Positions 12,260-22,619 of a stretch of DNA of 64,000 nucleotides are shown piece after piece. Each line of letters opens with the position of its first letter. Position 1 is the first letter of the stretch. A program made the position numbers and the translations under genes. The notes under the pieces are model-generated. The model made no database searches, had not been told where the DNA came from, and was given only the letters and a program-made list of their open reading frames with translations. Source of the stretch: Stachybotrys elegans (taxonomy: Eukaryota; Ascomycota; Sordariomycetes; Hypocreales; Stachybotryaceae); the NCBI GenBank assembly GCA_020746835.1, contig JAGPNK010000038.1, positions 1 to 64,000 of the forward strand, in the 5' to 3' direction.

Positions 12260-14150
12260 TCTGGAGGCTCCTCCACACTGTCGTGTTGCAAAGGCAGAGT
12301 CGGATACATGTCAAGGCAAACGCATTCAAGAGGATAGCACCGTGGGAAGATATACCACATTACTTTTAGCATACTACAGTCAGCAACATCAAACTCAGTT
12401 TTGGGGGGAGGGTCTGAAACTCCGAAAACCCATAGATCTATATCACACCCATGAGCAACCCACCACCTACAGGACTTCTAGTTCAAAGACTGGAGATACT
12501 TAAGGATTGCTGAGTAAGGTGACTCAGGTGTGATCTAAATCTAGGGGCATTCATCCCCTCCCCCCTCACTTAATTCGTCCTCCGAGGCAATACTGTTGAG
12601 ATGCATGAGGCCAAGAGTCCAGAGACCGAGGGACCAGGCTGATCTGACCGCAATGGTATGTATGCCCCGATCGCGATTTGCAGGATCCGCGGCACCAGGG
12701 ACACAAGGCACTGATCTGAGATTTCTCCCTCAGGAACAGCCCTACTGGCTCACCCTGCCATCCGGGCGTCTCGGCCCGTTTGCAGGGGTGGGTTATTACT
12801 CATCCCCAAAAACTATTTAACGTTAGCTTATTTTTTAACCAGAAATTGGCCATGGTGGATTATTATCTCGTATGACTTGTGATATCAAACTGATTGATGC
12901 GGAGAAATCAGTCCCACTAGATATCAAAAAGCCCTAATTTACAAGGTACATGGGGCGGTGATAAAGGGGCCACCATTATAACTTGCAGGGGAACCGGGCT
13001 TGAAATTGACAAAAGCATGAATTGCGGAGCACAACTGATTAGATAGAGCTACAAAGGACTTTTGAATTGAGGTCTAATTACCCGTCTGGTCCGCAAGAAG
13101 CCCGTGGTAATGTATGTAAGGACCGATTTGTTTATTTCCACATGCCCGGCATTCCCATCCTTCGTCCCACCTAGACTGGTATGATCAATACAAGTGGCAC
13201 TCCATAATTCCCTCAGGGCCGCACAAGTATTCAGTGCAACGGGCAAGCGCAAGGGTACTAGGCAGTTATTTCAAGCTGCCAACAATGTAGCATCTATCGG
13301 ACTTTTCGCATTGATAACCCTCAAGGCATCATGTGTTGGTAGGAGTCTCGAGTCAAATAGACATTCGGTATCGAAAACCTTGATATCGCATCATCGCAGC
13401 CTCGACCAAAATCCTCCAGAACAGGCCGTCTTGTACGTTCCTCGACCTTTCACTTGCCGAAGCCCTCGTACGCTGTGCGCACTATGTGGTACCTGCTCAG
13501 CGAGTGGATGGCTTGGCGGCAGACCCGATCGCGTCACTCGGTGAAGCATCTCGAGAGAGGCCTTTTGGTATGTCTGGCGCTACGGCGGCACCATGGCGGA
13601 AGCTCCCGGTGGCTGGGGAAAGATTGACATTTTGCTATCATTAAAACCACGAGTGTATTTCCTTATCAAGAATCTCCTATTATTCTATTTTTAGAGGCGG
13701 GCCTCAGCTACTGAGCTGATTTAGCCTCACGCTTTTCTCAACCTAAGTTTCTTCCCAATTATCATGTCGTGATTTAATATCGTCTTATCGTCAGAGGGAG
13801 CCTCCTCGAACTGGCTGGTCTAGGTAAGCCCATATAGGCCATTGGTCCAGAGTAGTTCCTTTCTTATAGCAGCTGTGCAGAACCGTGTAATAAATGCAAA
13901 CGAAAAGCCCCCCAGCTGGAAAGAACCTGCCTGTGGGATTTCTGCAGGCATCAAGGATCACCTAGCTAAATAAAGATTGAAAGGATCATCCCTACAAACG
14001 CGCACTTTAGCACGAAGCGAGCACCCTGCTGCATTTGATTCGACAGGCAATAACACCCTCGTTCATCTCAGTCATCAGCCAGAATAGAACTCCACCACCA
14101 ATAATGCTCGCAGCTTCAAGCGTATTGGAGGAAGTCTCTTATCTCTCCTC
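12260..14150. other. Intergenic region with degraded repeat
   Basis: No gene is supported. The left part is the promoter side of the GH55-protease gene. The middle (12600-13450) has only short chance frames. The right third contains a degraded copy of the dispersed repeat (13505-13826). Confidence 0.6.
13505..13826 (+). repeat. Dispersed retroposon-like repeat, copy B (diverged)
   Basis: Matches the 59763-60093 copy in order: GGCGGCAGACC.. near the 5' end, GCGTCACTCG, then CTTTTCTCA, CCAATTATCAT, TTTAATATCGTCTTATCGTC, GAGGGAGCCTCCT and GGCTGGTCTA. It is less AT-biased than the 59.8 kb copy. A word just upstream (CACTTGCCGAAGCC, about 13450) also recurs in that copy, so the unit may contain an internal tandem duplication. 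Confidence 0.55.
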
Positions 14151-14158
14151 TATATAAA
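14151..14158 (+). promoter_or_regulatory. TATA box of the small secreted protein gene
   Basis: TATATAAA lies 85 bp upstream of the ATG at 14236, at normal spacing for a fungal TATA promoter. Confidence 0.6.
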
Positions 14159-14235
14159 GTGACCCTGAGCTCCCTGTGTCTGCTACTCGTCCCATCATCC
14201 TCTGCTACCAAGCACTAATTTGACTTGCCCGCACG

Positions 14236-14779
14236 ATGAAGTTCACTGTCCTCGCCAAGGCCCTTGCGGCCATCCCTCTCTTTTCTACTTCTCTGGCTTC
14301 GCCCCTTGTGCAGGGAGCTGAGGGTGCGTAACCTAGATACGTCTAGTTTATTTATTTGCTGCTTGGTTGATGGCTAACCTGGTATTTGTCAAATATGCAG
14401 TCGCCGAGGTTGAGAAGCGAGCGTGCGAGTTGAAAGTCCAATGGACTGACAACTGGTTCGAGGTTCTCACGAGGTACCAAGTCAAGTTGATCACAACCCC
14501 TCGCATCGACAACCTCCTCGCTATATATTGTGACGCTTTTGCCAACACCCGCACGGACGATTGGGATAACCTCCAATGCTATTGGAATGGGGGCCATTTT
14601 TACCTCGACGCAAGCTTTAGCTGGGGCTCGGCTGGTCACGAGTACGCTCGGTTCGAAACTGCACATTCTATGCTCCAACTAACCTTTCTTCCTCTTGTAG
14701 TAATTACCTACGGACTCACGAAGAAGCAGCCCAAAAGACCCGGGAGCGTAGTGGTTGCAATGTTGTTCTTAATATCTAG
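14236..14779 (+). CDS. Small secreted protein, 135 aa, with KR processing site
   Basis: Three exons: 14236-14323, 14401-14641 and 14701-14779, 408 nt in frame. Both introns end in a clean acceptor, and the second has CTAAC before TTGTAG. The product starts with a strong signal peptide (MKFTVLAKALAAIPLFSTSL). A dibasic VEKR-A step near residue 36 looks like a Kex2 cleavage site, so the mature form may be about 99 residues. Four cysteines remain after it (residues 38, 73, 89 and 129), enough for two disulfides. The mature part is Trp- and Asp-rich (WTDNWFE, DDWDNLQCYWNGG). I recognise no named family. A candidate effector or antimicrobial is an inference from size, secretion and location. It is convergent with the hydrolase downstream, 80 bp apart. 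Confidence 0.7.
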
Positions 14780-14859
14780 CAGAGCAGGAAGACAACTTTT
14801 CATTCCGAGTTGAGAAGAGAAGAAGTCGGAGTACACGGTACAAGCGAGACACTTCCCTA

Positions 14860-15953
14860 TTACTCACGAGCAAACTCAAGCAAGTATAGGCTCACTTGCT
14901 CCGGCGCTTCATGCTGTACCCAGTGCCCACCTGGGACCAATCTCGCCTCATATCCTGCCATAGCCCATGGCCTCGTTGAGGCATCTAGGATATCAGGCCG
15001 ACTAATAACATCGTCACTTCCTCCAATAGTCAATACAGGTACATTGAGTGTCCACTTCTCGTTGGGAAGCGCATTTTCATCTTCCTCCCAGAGTCCATCC
15101 ATAAGGGCTTTATAGTAGCTTAAACCGGCCTGAGCAGCACCCTGACGGCGCATCCAGGTAAACCAGTCATTCTTGAATGCTTCATCAAAACCAGGAGGAT
15201 CAGCTGTGATAATATCCGCATTGAGCCAGGCGCGTGAAGCTCCTATCTCGCCAACGTGTTCCCGCCAGACCGTTTGGTTATTGGAAAACCACAAGCACCA
15301 CGCGGATTCCAGCTACCACAAGTAAGTACAAGTGACAATAGAATCGCCATGGCCGATCTACTTACATGTTGTTCGATGACGGAAGCAGCGTCATGGCGAT
15401 GAAAGAAATACCAGTACCCAAGCCTCGAGTAACCAAAGTCGGCCTGGGACTGAATGATGCCGGCATCTAAGTCAAAAAAGCCCCCTGGAGCTGTATGCCC
15501 AACAGACATGAAGGCAAGTTTCTGAAATCGATCTTGATGATAGGCGGCGAGTCGCGACAGGAGAAGAGCGCCCCAATCGTGCCCTACACCAATAACAGTG
15601 TCGAGGTTCTTCTCATCAAGAAGCTCAGTAATATGGCCCGCTAGTCGTTTCATATTGTAAGCTTCCAGTTCAGTCGGCATATCTGACCTTCCAAGGCCCA
15701 ATAGGTCTGGGGCTAGCGTTCCGTAACCGGCAGCGGTTAAAGAGAGAATCTGATGCTCATAATCCCGGTGGGAGGATGGATAACCGTGAAGGAGGAGGAA
15801 CGTCAAGTTTGATCCGTGAGCTGGGTTGTAGTCGTAGGCATATGTTGCACCATCGGCAGTGGTGAAGTAGCTGACTGTACTTGAGACGGCGCTGCCAGCG
15901 CAACAGCTGACCAAGCTGTAAAAAACAGCGATTAAAAGAGTGTTAATATACAT
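14860..15953 (-). CDS. Secreted epoxide-hydrolase-like alpha/beta hydrolase, 346 aa
   Basis: Two exons: 15953-15366 and 15312-14860 (1041 nt, in frame), split by a 53-bp intron with a GTAAGT donor. An N-terminal hydrophobic signal (MYINTLLIAVFYSLVSCCAG) sends it out of the cell, unusual for this mostly cytosolic family. It shows the HGYPSS oxyanion motif, the GHDWGA nucleophile elbow with Asp in place of Ser (typical of epoxide hydrolases and dehalogenases), VLTIGGSDD for the acid region and GGHWVQHEAPEQ with the catalytic His. All catalytic positions are present and the length is usual. Epoxide hydrolysis is inferred from the Asp nucleophile. A haloalkane dehalogenase-like or other C-X hydrolase role cannot be excluded. 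Confidence 0.85.
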
Positions 15954-16010
15954 GATGGTATGTGTAGCTTCTTGCTGAATGTTGGCCAGCTCAACCCGTG
16001 GAGATGGGTA

Positions 16011-16018
16011 TTATATAT
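16011..16018 (-). promoter_or_regulatory. TATA box of the hydrolase gene
   Basis: On the minus strand the sequence reads GGATATATAATACC, about 60 bp upstream of the ATG at 15953. Confidence 0.5.
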
Positions 16019-16459
16019 CCACAGTAACGTTGAGGAGCAGCAGGATAAAACTTACAAATCCAAGTTCTCCGCTTCAAGTTATTCGGCATTCTAGTGGTAA
16101 CCTTCTGCATTATTGGTAATGCTCACCGGACTATAATGGCCGTTGAGTCGAAGCATGGGTCCCTGCCATAGATGGGTCTTGGCACGACAAGAAGTCATTA
16201 TTGGTGAGTTCGGAATGCACGAGAGAATTTCGCACGTGGCAAAAATAGAGCGCCTCGTATTGCTGTTTAGGGAAGCTTCATTTGTCATCCCAGGTGCTTT
16301 GCCAGGAGGGAGGCTCAGGTGATTCAGCCAGGAATGGGAGACGGTCTGACTCAGAAATGCTTATGCATTATCCGTTCATAAGAATCACCTTTACTGAAGG
16401 TGTATTCACAAGTTCGGCGCTGCTATGAACATAGCCGGCGGGAGGGGCTTATAAAACAG

Positions 16460-16580
16460 AGCAGGCCGACAAATGGTACGTACACACACTAAGTCTGTAA
16501 CCGTAAGTGTCCTGACTGTATACACATGCTTTTGCGGCTATTGGTGCTGCCTGACTGTTCTCTGGCTCTGGCCTATAATC
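16460..16580 (+). repeat. LTR-like repeat, partial copy 1
   Basis: About 120 bp match the 3' half of the repeat at 36695-37190: an ACGGTATGTATACACA-like stretch, AACCGTAGGT, then TTGTTCTCTGGCTCTGGC. It runs directly into AT-rich, RIP-like DNA. Confidence 0.5.
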
Positions 16581-16599
16581 CACTTTTATATCCATTAAT

Positions 16600-17110
16600 T
16601 ACAATAAACATTTTATAGTCAAATTCTATTTCTATAGTTTTATATCTATACTAAGCGTAAACTAGTACCTAATTACTATTATATAGGTCTAAGATATTAT
16701 TAAGTAGTAGGTTTAGCTATAGAAATAAAAAACTATTTAGTTTAGTATTATTAAATGGCTTAATAATTTAATTAGTAGTATAGTACTAATTTATTTACTT
16801 ACTTATATAAAATAATATATAAATTAAAAAGAAGTTATTTATTAAACCTTTTATATTTTAATACTATTGCTATTTACTAGAATGCTATATATAGTAATAT
16901 TACTATAAACTCTAAAATGACTTTATTAGAATACTTCTTAATTAAAATAGACTTCTTACTAAACTTAACTATTTTAATAGAAATAAAGCTAGTTATAATA
17001 TTAAGTAGCTCTTTTAGTAAATCTATAGAATTATTAGCTAACTAGGGTTATACCTTTTATACCTAGGGAGAAGTACTTATAGACTTATAAAGGGAATCTT
17101 TATATCTTTA
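16600..17110. repeat. AT-rich RIP-like block
   Basis: About 500 bp of strongly AT-biased sequence without open frames, following the LTR-like piece. It is probably the mutated body of the same element. Confidence 0.6.
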
Positions 17111-17333
17111 TACTAACTTAAAATTGCCATTCTAGGGCTAGCTGTTACTAAAGCCAGGCTTAAGCAAAAGGCCCTTAAAAAGACCTCATGTGTATTGTCA
17201 GGCTTATTACGTAAAGGGCCTTATAGAGAGGACGGAAACCAGGTTGAATAATAAGCAAAAGCCAGGTAGACGTGTATCCAGCCCAGTTCTCCGTGACGGC
17301 CATCCCGGCTGCCAGAAAACACCAATGCCGAAA

Positions 17334-20300
17334 CTAGGAACTCTCCCAAAGCCGGATGGTGTTGTCTACTGATGCTGAAGCCAATAGCTTCGAGTCATAC
17401 GAAAAGGCGACTAGCCGGACAGCGTCCTTGTGACCCCAGAGAGTTTGCAGCAGCTGCCCCGTCGCCGTGTTCCAGATGCGGACGGTGCCGTCCTTGGACG
17501 CCGACGCAAGCACTTTTGAATCGTTCGAGAAGCTGACGGACCAGACGGCGTCCCTGTGGTCCCAGAGCGTATGGTGCAGCCGCCCTGTCGCCGTGTCCCA
17601 GATCCTGATGCTGTGGTCCATAGATGCCGATACTAGCAGCTTCGAGTTGTGCGAGAAGGTGATTGACCAGACCTCGCCCCTGTGTCCCCAGAGATTTCGA
17701 TGTAATTTTCCTGTCACCACATCCCAGAGCCGGACACTATAATCCATGGATGCGGATGCCAGCTGTTTCCTGTTGTGCGAGAAGGTGACTGTCCAGACAT
17801 CATCCTTGTGTCCCCAGAGCGTTTGATGGAGCCGTCCTGTTGCTGTATCCCACACGCGGACGGTATGATCCATCGACGCCGATGCTAGCAGCTTTGAGTC
17901 GCGTGAGAAGGCGACTGACCACACACCACCCTTATGGCCTTGTAGGTTATGCCGTGACTGCCCTGTTGTAGTATCCCAGATTTTGACAGTATGGTCCATC
18001 GATGCTGATGCAAGGAGTTTCGAGTCGTGCGAGAAATTAACCGAGCAGATATTGTCTGTATGGCCTTTAAGGGTTTTTTGTAACCTCCCCGTTGTCACAT
18101 TCCAGATTCGGATGCTGTGACCTTCCCACGACGCCGAAGCTAATAGTTCCGAGTTATGGGAAAAGTCGACGGACCGGACTCCGCCCCTATGACCTTTGAG
18201 GGTCTGTAGTGTCTCCCCTGTGGCCGTGTCCCAGAGCCGGATGGTCTGATCCTTGGATGACGATGCTAGTAGTTTTGAGTCATGTGAGAAGGCCACTGAC
18301 CAGACACTATCCTCGTGGCCCTCAAGGGTCCGTCGTAGCCGCCACGCAGTGAACTCGCGACTCGTAGCAGCGCCACTTCTGAAGAGCAGCTGCGCAATGG
18401 CCTTGTGTCCCCTCTCGGCGGCGTACGATAGGGCTGTACGTCTCGCTTTGTCTTCAACATCGACATCGGCCCCCTTCTCGAGGAGCAGCTGTACGATGAT
18501 ATTGTGCCCTCTGTCGGCGGCCAAACTCAGCGGTGTCCGGCCGCCCTCATCTTGTACGTCTATATCAATCTTATCGGTGTTGAGAAGTAGTCGGACAACA
18601 TCGGCATGTCCCTTGTCAGAAGCTGCTATTAATGGCGCCCGCTGCCCGCTGCGTGTAGCCGCCGAGTCGACCCTATCATCCAGGAGCAGCTTTGCCACTT
18701 CGGTATTACCGTTCTCCGAGGCCCATGTAAGCGGCGGCTGGCCGGATATGCTCCTTATGTCGCAGCTTTGGTCAGAGTAATCGATCAAGTATTGGAGCTC
18801 CTTCCAGAGCCCCTGTCCATGCAGTAATGCTTCAATCGCTAGAGCAACGTGTGATTTCTGTATTCTAGCAGTCGCGTCAAAGGTGACATCTGGCGGGCGA
18901 GGTATCGCTTCTGGCCTAATGGTAAACATTGGTCGCCTCGCAATTGGGTTTATTGCCACTTGCAGGTTGGTCAATCCATTGCTTGCGCTCCTCTTTCCGG
19001 ATGCGTTTTTGATCACATGGTCGAATTGTTCCGTGAACGACTCTAATGAGGTGTCTCTGGAACATATTGTAACGCAGTGACATGCCTCGATAGAGGGACC
19101 TTGTTGCTTGAACTCGATTATCAGAACAAAGTCTCGAGACACTACTTTGTCGGTGTTGTGACGTAGTCGGATCAAAGTTGGGTTGGATTCGATTGTCGAG
19201 ATGATGATGGCTTGGTCTCGGTCCCAGCAAGATTGCGGTACTACCTCAATCAGCTCTAGGTCGGCATCAGCAAAGTCGTCATCGTTGTAGTCAAAGTACT
19301 GATTCGAGCTCTGGCTGTTAGCCCCGCTGTCGGTCTTGATATAGATGGATTGGCGGAGAGGAATGGACGCAGGTATCGACCACAGTGCCGAGCAGCGCCC
19401 TCGTGGTCTAAGATACTCGTCAGACTCCCCTGACGCAACCCTGATTAGAGGGATTCCAACAGCTTGCTTAGCATCGCCCTCAGGCCCGCAATTAAGGAGT
19501 CCGATCGTCCCGGAGGGGGTGGCAAGTAACGGAAGCGAGATACGGAGACTGCCACTCGAGATGTCAAGTGAATCGAAATGTGATTGATCTCGAGGGATGA
19601 TGTGCCTTGAGTTGGCAAAGTCGGACGGGGCGGCTGCCAAGACCCCCCTGGACCCAGAGCCTAACTCGTTGCCGAGGCCCCATGCTAGGATGGAATGATC
19701 CCTTCCGGTCGTGCTCCTCATGATCTGTTCCTGTAGTCGGAAAAAGGCCTGATCGCCACCTTCCCCGTATATCATTGGCATTGCTATACCGAAGATGCCC
19801 AGGAGACAATATGCCAGGTCTTCCTTGCGTTTTGTGTGTCTTTGCGCAGCCCATGACATGCGCTGCGAAACACTTGCAGATTCCAGGCCGTCGACGCCCT
19901 TCAAGACCAAACGGGGTATGCCGGTGATGCTCTCGATCACGGCACACAATCGTACCTTGGTCCCCAAGGGCGTCCATCCCAGGCTATAGAAGACCAATCG
20001 CCTAGGGGCGAGGAGTTCTTGCAAGGTCCACCCTCTCCGGAACCAGCGGCTCTCCCTGAACTTGGAACCCTCCTCCCGCGGGTTTTGGTCGCCAGGGCCC
20101 GGCACATCAGAGAGATACGCATAGCAAACAGACGCACGGCTATACCATCGAAACATGGAGTTGATAGCCTCACTAAGCTCCACCAGATCGGTTTTGTTTA
20201 TGCAACACGTGTCGATCCAGACGTATCTGAGATTGTCATTTCTAGCTTGTTGGCAGCATCCCCGAAACTTGAGCGCGCCGGCGCCAGGCTTATCAATTTT

Positions 20301-20432
20301 TCCCTCCTCAACATCGCGGATAGTGAGTTCTTCCGAATCGTCACCCCAAGTGTGCGACAGTATAGCGTACGGCGGTGCTCTATCGTCGAGGAAGTCTTCC
20401 AGCTTCAATGTCTCGACATTGACCAGTCGCAT
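17334..20432 (-). CDS. HET-domain / ankyrin / WD40 incompatibility-type protein, 1032 aa
   Basis: One uninterrupted exon with an ATG at the expected HET start (MRLVNVETLKLEDF). Residues ~1-250 form the HET domain: YAILSHTWGDD, YVWIDTCCINK, WFRRGWTLQELLAP and a later AYCLLGIFGI. A middle region follows. Four ankyrin repeats occupy ~562-690 (GRTPLSLAADRGH, RTALSYAAERGH). Eight WD40 repeats of about 42 residues fill ~697-1032, with units like SKLLASASMDHTVRIWDTAT nearly copied from one to the next. HET proteins trigger programmed cell death on non-self fusion, and ankyrin and WD arrays act as recognition modules. No NACHT or NB-ARC P-loop was found, unlike the Podospora HET-E/HET-D type (HET-NACHT-WD40). 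The repeat array resembles that family's fast-evolving repeats. Confidence 0.9.
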   Translation of the reverse strand: MRLVNVETLKLEDFLDDRAPPYAILSHTWGDDSEELTIRDVEEGKIDKPGAGALKFRGCCQQARNDNLRYVWIDTCCINKTDLVELSEAINSMFRWYSRASVCYAYLSDVPGPGDQNPREEGSKFRESRWFRRGWTLQELLAPRRLVFYSLGWTPLGTKVRLCAVIESITGIPRLVLKGVDGLESASVSQRMSWAAQRHTKRKEDLAYCLLGIFGIAMPMIYGEGGDQAFFRLQEQIMRSTTGRDHSILAWGLGNELGSGSRGVLAAAPSDFANSRHIIPRDQSHFDSLDISSGSLRISLPLLATPSGTIGLLNCGPEGDAKQAVGIPLIRVASGESDEYLRPRGRCSALWSIPASIPLRQSIYIKTDSGANSQSSNQYFDYNDDDFADADLELIEVVPQSCWDRDQAIIISTIESNPTLIRLRHNTDKVVSRDFVLIIEFKQQGPSIEACHCVTICSRDTSLESFTEQFDHVIKNASGKRSASNGLTNLQVAINPIARRPMFTIRPEAIPRPPDVTFDATARIQKSHVALAIEALLHGQGLWKELQYLIDYSDQSCDIRSISGQPPLTWASENGNTEVAKLLLDDRVDSAATRSGQRAPLIAASDKGHADVVRLLLNTDKIDIDVQDEGGRTPLSLAADRGHNIIVQLLLEKGADVDVEDKARRTALSYAAERGHKAIAQLLFRSGAATSREFTAWRLRRTLEGHEDSVWSVAFSHDSKLLASSSKDQTIRLWDTATGETLQTLKGHRGGVRSVDFSHNSELLASASWEGHSIRIWNVTTGRLQKTLKGHTDNICSVNFSHDSKLLASASMDHTVKIWDTTTGQSRHNLQGHKGGVWSVAFSRDSKLLASASMDHTVRVWDTATGRLHQTLWGHKDDVWTVTFSHNRKQLASASMDYSVRLWDVVTGKLHRNLWGHRGEVWSITFSHNSKLLVSASMDHSIRIWDTATGRLHHTLWDHRDAVWSVSFSNDSKVLASASKDGTVRIWNTATGQLLQTLWGHKDAVRLVAFSYDSKLLASASVDNTIRLWESS
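17340..18344 (-). repeat. Intragenic tandem array of eight ~126-bp WD40 repeats
   Basis: Eight tandem units of about 42 codons encode WD40 blades with shared words such as SKLLASAS and IWDTATG. High similarity between neighbours suggests recent duplication or repeat-to-repeat conversion. Confidence 0.85.
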
Positions 20433-21550
20433 GGCGCCGCGTGAGTGTTGACTAGAGAGTTGTCATGAATCGGTTGCCATGAATCGGTTGCCATGAATCG
20501 GGTGTCGAAACTAACACGACCTTTCTAGGAAGCGAGGTACTGCAAGTTTGACAGCGCGAGGGAGCTGAAGGTCCTTTGCGAGGTTCTTGATGTTTCTGCA
20601 TTTTTGCGGCCTAAACCCCGCTTTTTGCCTTGACTCCCAAGCGGTGCCTTGCCGTCTGCCCTGCCTCTTCGGCACGACCAACGGCACATGCAATTATTGT
20701 CGGTGCTTGGAAGAACGTCCCCTAAGCGCCGCCGCTTGGACAGACCCAACACATAAAACTAGTAACAAAGTACGACCACTTGCACTAGATTCCAACGGGA
20801 CAGCGAAAGACTTTAGAATATTAAAGATTAGGGCGGCGCTGAAATTGACTGGTTGCGCGTCCCCTAGCCACCAATCGCATAATTCCAAGCACGCTCCTCT
20901 TCAAGTTCCACAAGCATGATTGAGTATTCGGGAGCAGTGCTGTGTCCCGGCTTCGGCCCGCGAGTGAGGAAAACTCCAAGCTTCTCTCCTATTCAACATG
21001 AGAATCCCTCTGAAGGGTTCAAGTCAGCACAATCAATTGCAATTAAGTCAATAGCGCCAGGTCTATCGGGGAAGTTGAAGAAGAGCGAATCGTAGGCGTC
21101 GCCTTCCGTTCGACTTATTGAAGGTGTTCCAGAAGTGCAATAACCTCAGTGGCCATTAGTGTTGTTTGTTGTGGAATCGCCATCCAACCAGTTGGAAACC
21201 CATTGGTGCGCCATTAATAACGCTTGCATCATAGGGTTATATAAAAGAATTTGAGCAGGACTTGATCTATATTTACCTTTGGAGTTAATAGTCTTATTGA
21301 CCTTGCCGAAAGGATAATGCTGCTGGGGAACTAGGCTGTTAGTGACTGGATATTAAATTTCTCTGTGAGAATATATGTCAAACAGGTTCCACAGTATTGT
21401 GTATATTAGTGGACTGAACTCTTAAGACGTTGAGATTGGAATCCGCCAAATCTTAGCCCACTTGTCTTAATAGTTATGTTTTTGTATAGATCCGGGACAT
21501 AGCCAGGGACCAGGAAGGCTTGGGTCGGCTGTTCGCCACTGTCTTTTAGA
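20433..21550. other. Intergenic, HET promoter side
   Basis: No gene is supported. It contains a 14-bp tandem repeat at 20464-20502 (unit CATGAATCGGTTGC, two full copies and a partial third) 30-70 bp upstream of the HET start codon. The rest holds only short chance frames. Confidence 0.5.
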
Positions 21551-21559
21551 ATTTGAAGG

Positions 21560-22440
21560 GTAGGTTTACTTGGTCGAGTGTAAACCAGCGCACTTCATTG
21601 CCTTTATGGTTAGAGCCTCAATAACCTTAATTGTATGCCCTGTGGCTCTGAGCTTGTCCACTGCCAACACGATGGATCTTGCAATAGGTGGGTAAGGGTG
21701 TGACCATAGTCTATTAGTTAGCTTCTCTTTAGGAGTATTGTACCATGGCATAGCAAGCGCTATGGAATTGTGGCACTAAGCTTGAGCTTGGCTAACAGTC
21801 TTTTAAATAGTGTAAGATCCTGCGCTGTTACGTGATCGGCCAAGGGTTGGCTGCACACCCTGCTACCGTAGACTCCAGTGAACAATGCAGGACCTCGAAC
21901 AGAACCAGCAATATCCGAGCCAACACTCATGATGGATCCTATCTGGGCTGCTTTACCTAAGCTGCTGCCACTAGGCGAGAGGCAGAGCTGTCCAACGATC
22001 AGCCACAATTACTGAGGAGGACATTTGCACTTACAAAGAGTGTCTGAGGCATTGGTCTTGCAGTAAACACTGCTCCTGCAGCTTAATTACGGCGTGCTCA
22101 TCCGCAGCAGGATATTTGAGATGACCGACGAAGCCCTAGTAGGTGCGTGCAGTAGAAAAAAGAATAATATTATATGCGAACAATAGTGGCCTTGCTATCC
22201 GAAGCCCATAGTAGAATATTCGATATGAACCTATTTAGCTACGGCAGCTGTGTCAACTGTCGGTTCGGAGGTGTATACCTTGGGGGTGAAGGGCCGCCGT
22301 GAAAGGGGCCGACCATTTTGCCTTCCTTCCAGCACGTTGAGCGCCTTGTTAAAGAAAATCTCCGTGAGGGGGTGCTGCCCGCTTGTAGAATGCGGATCAT
22401 GACAAAAGCTCACTTGAGACAATCTTTGCCATTAGGATCG
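21560..22440 (-). pseudogene. Amidase-signature enzyme (acetamidase-like), pseudogene 1
   Basis: Decayed pieces appear in the right order on the minus strand. 22390-22330 reads HPLTEIFFNKAL. About 22090-22040 reads AGAVFTARPMPQTLF. 21990-21860 carries the amidase signature as SGSSLGKAAQIGSIMSVGSD then IAGSVRGPALFTGVYG. 21720-21620 reads HPYPPIARSIVLAVDKLRAT then GH. In this family the catalytic Ser-cisSer-Lys sits in this glycine/serine-rich region. Several stops and frame changes separate the pieces, and only about a third of the ~540 residues survive. Confidence 0.75.
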
Positions 22441-22619
22441 TTGCAGTGTTGTTTCTGTAATGTTGTTCTCCTGATCTATTAGCGGCTAGCTTCTTTAAGC
22501 AAGTTGAAGGCGCTGTACAAGCTCTCGGGGAGACCTTATTAGCCAGCCCTAATAAGGTCTAGAAGAAATCGTGTAATCAAGCAGCGATAGGGGAGCGCTG
22601 AAATTGGTCCTATTAGAGC

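Noticed and set aside
20464..20502. Short direct repeats considered as a CRISPR-like or origin array
   Set aside because: Contiguous 14-bp units without spacers in a fungal context; simple tandem repeat.
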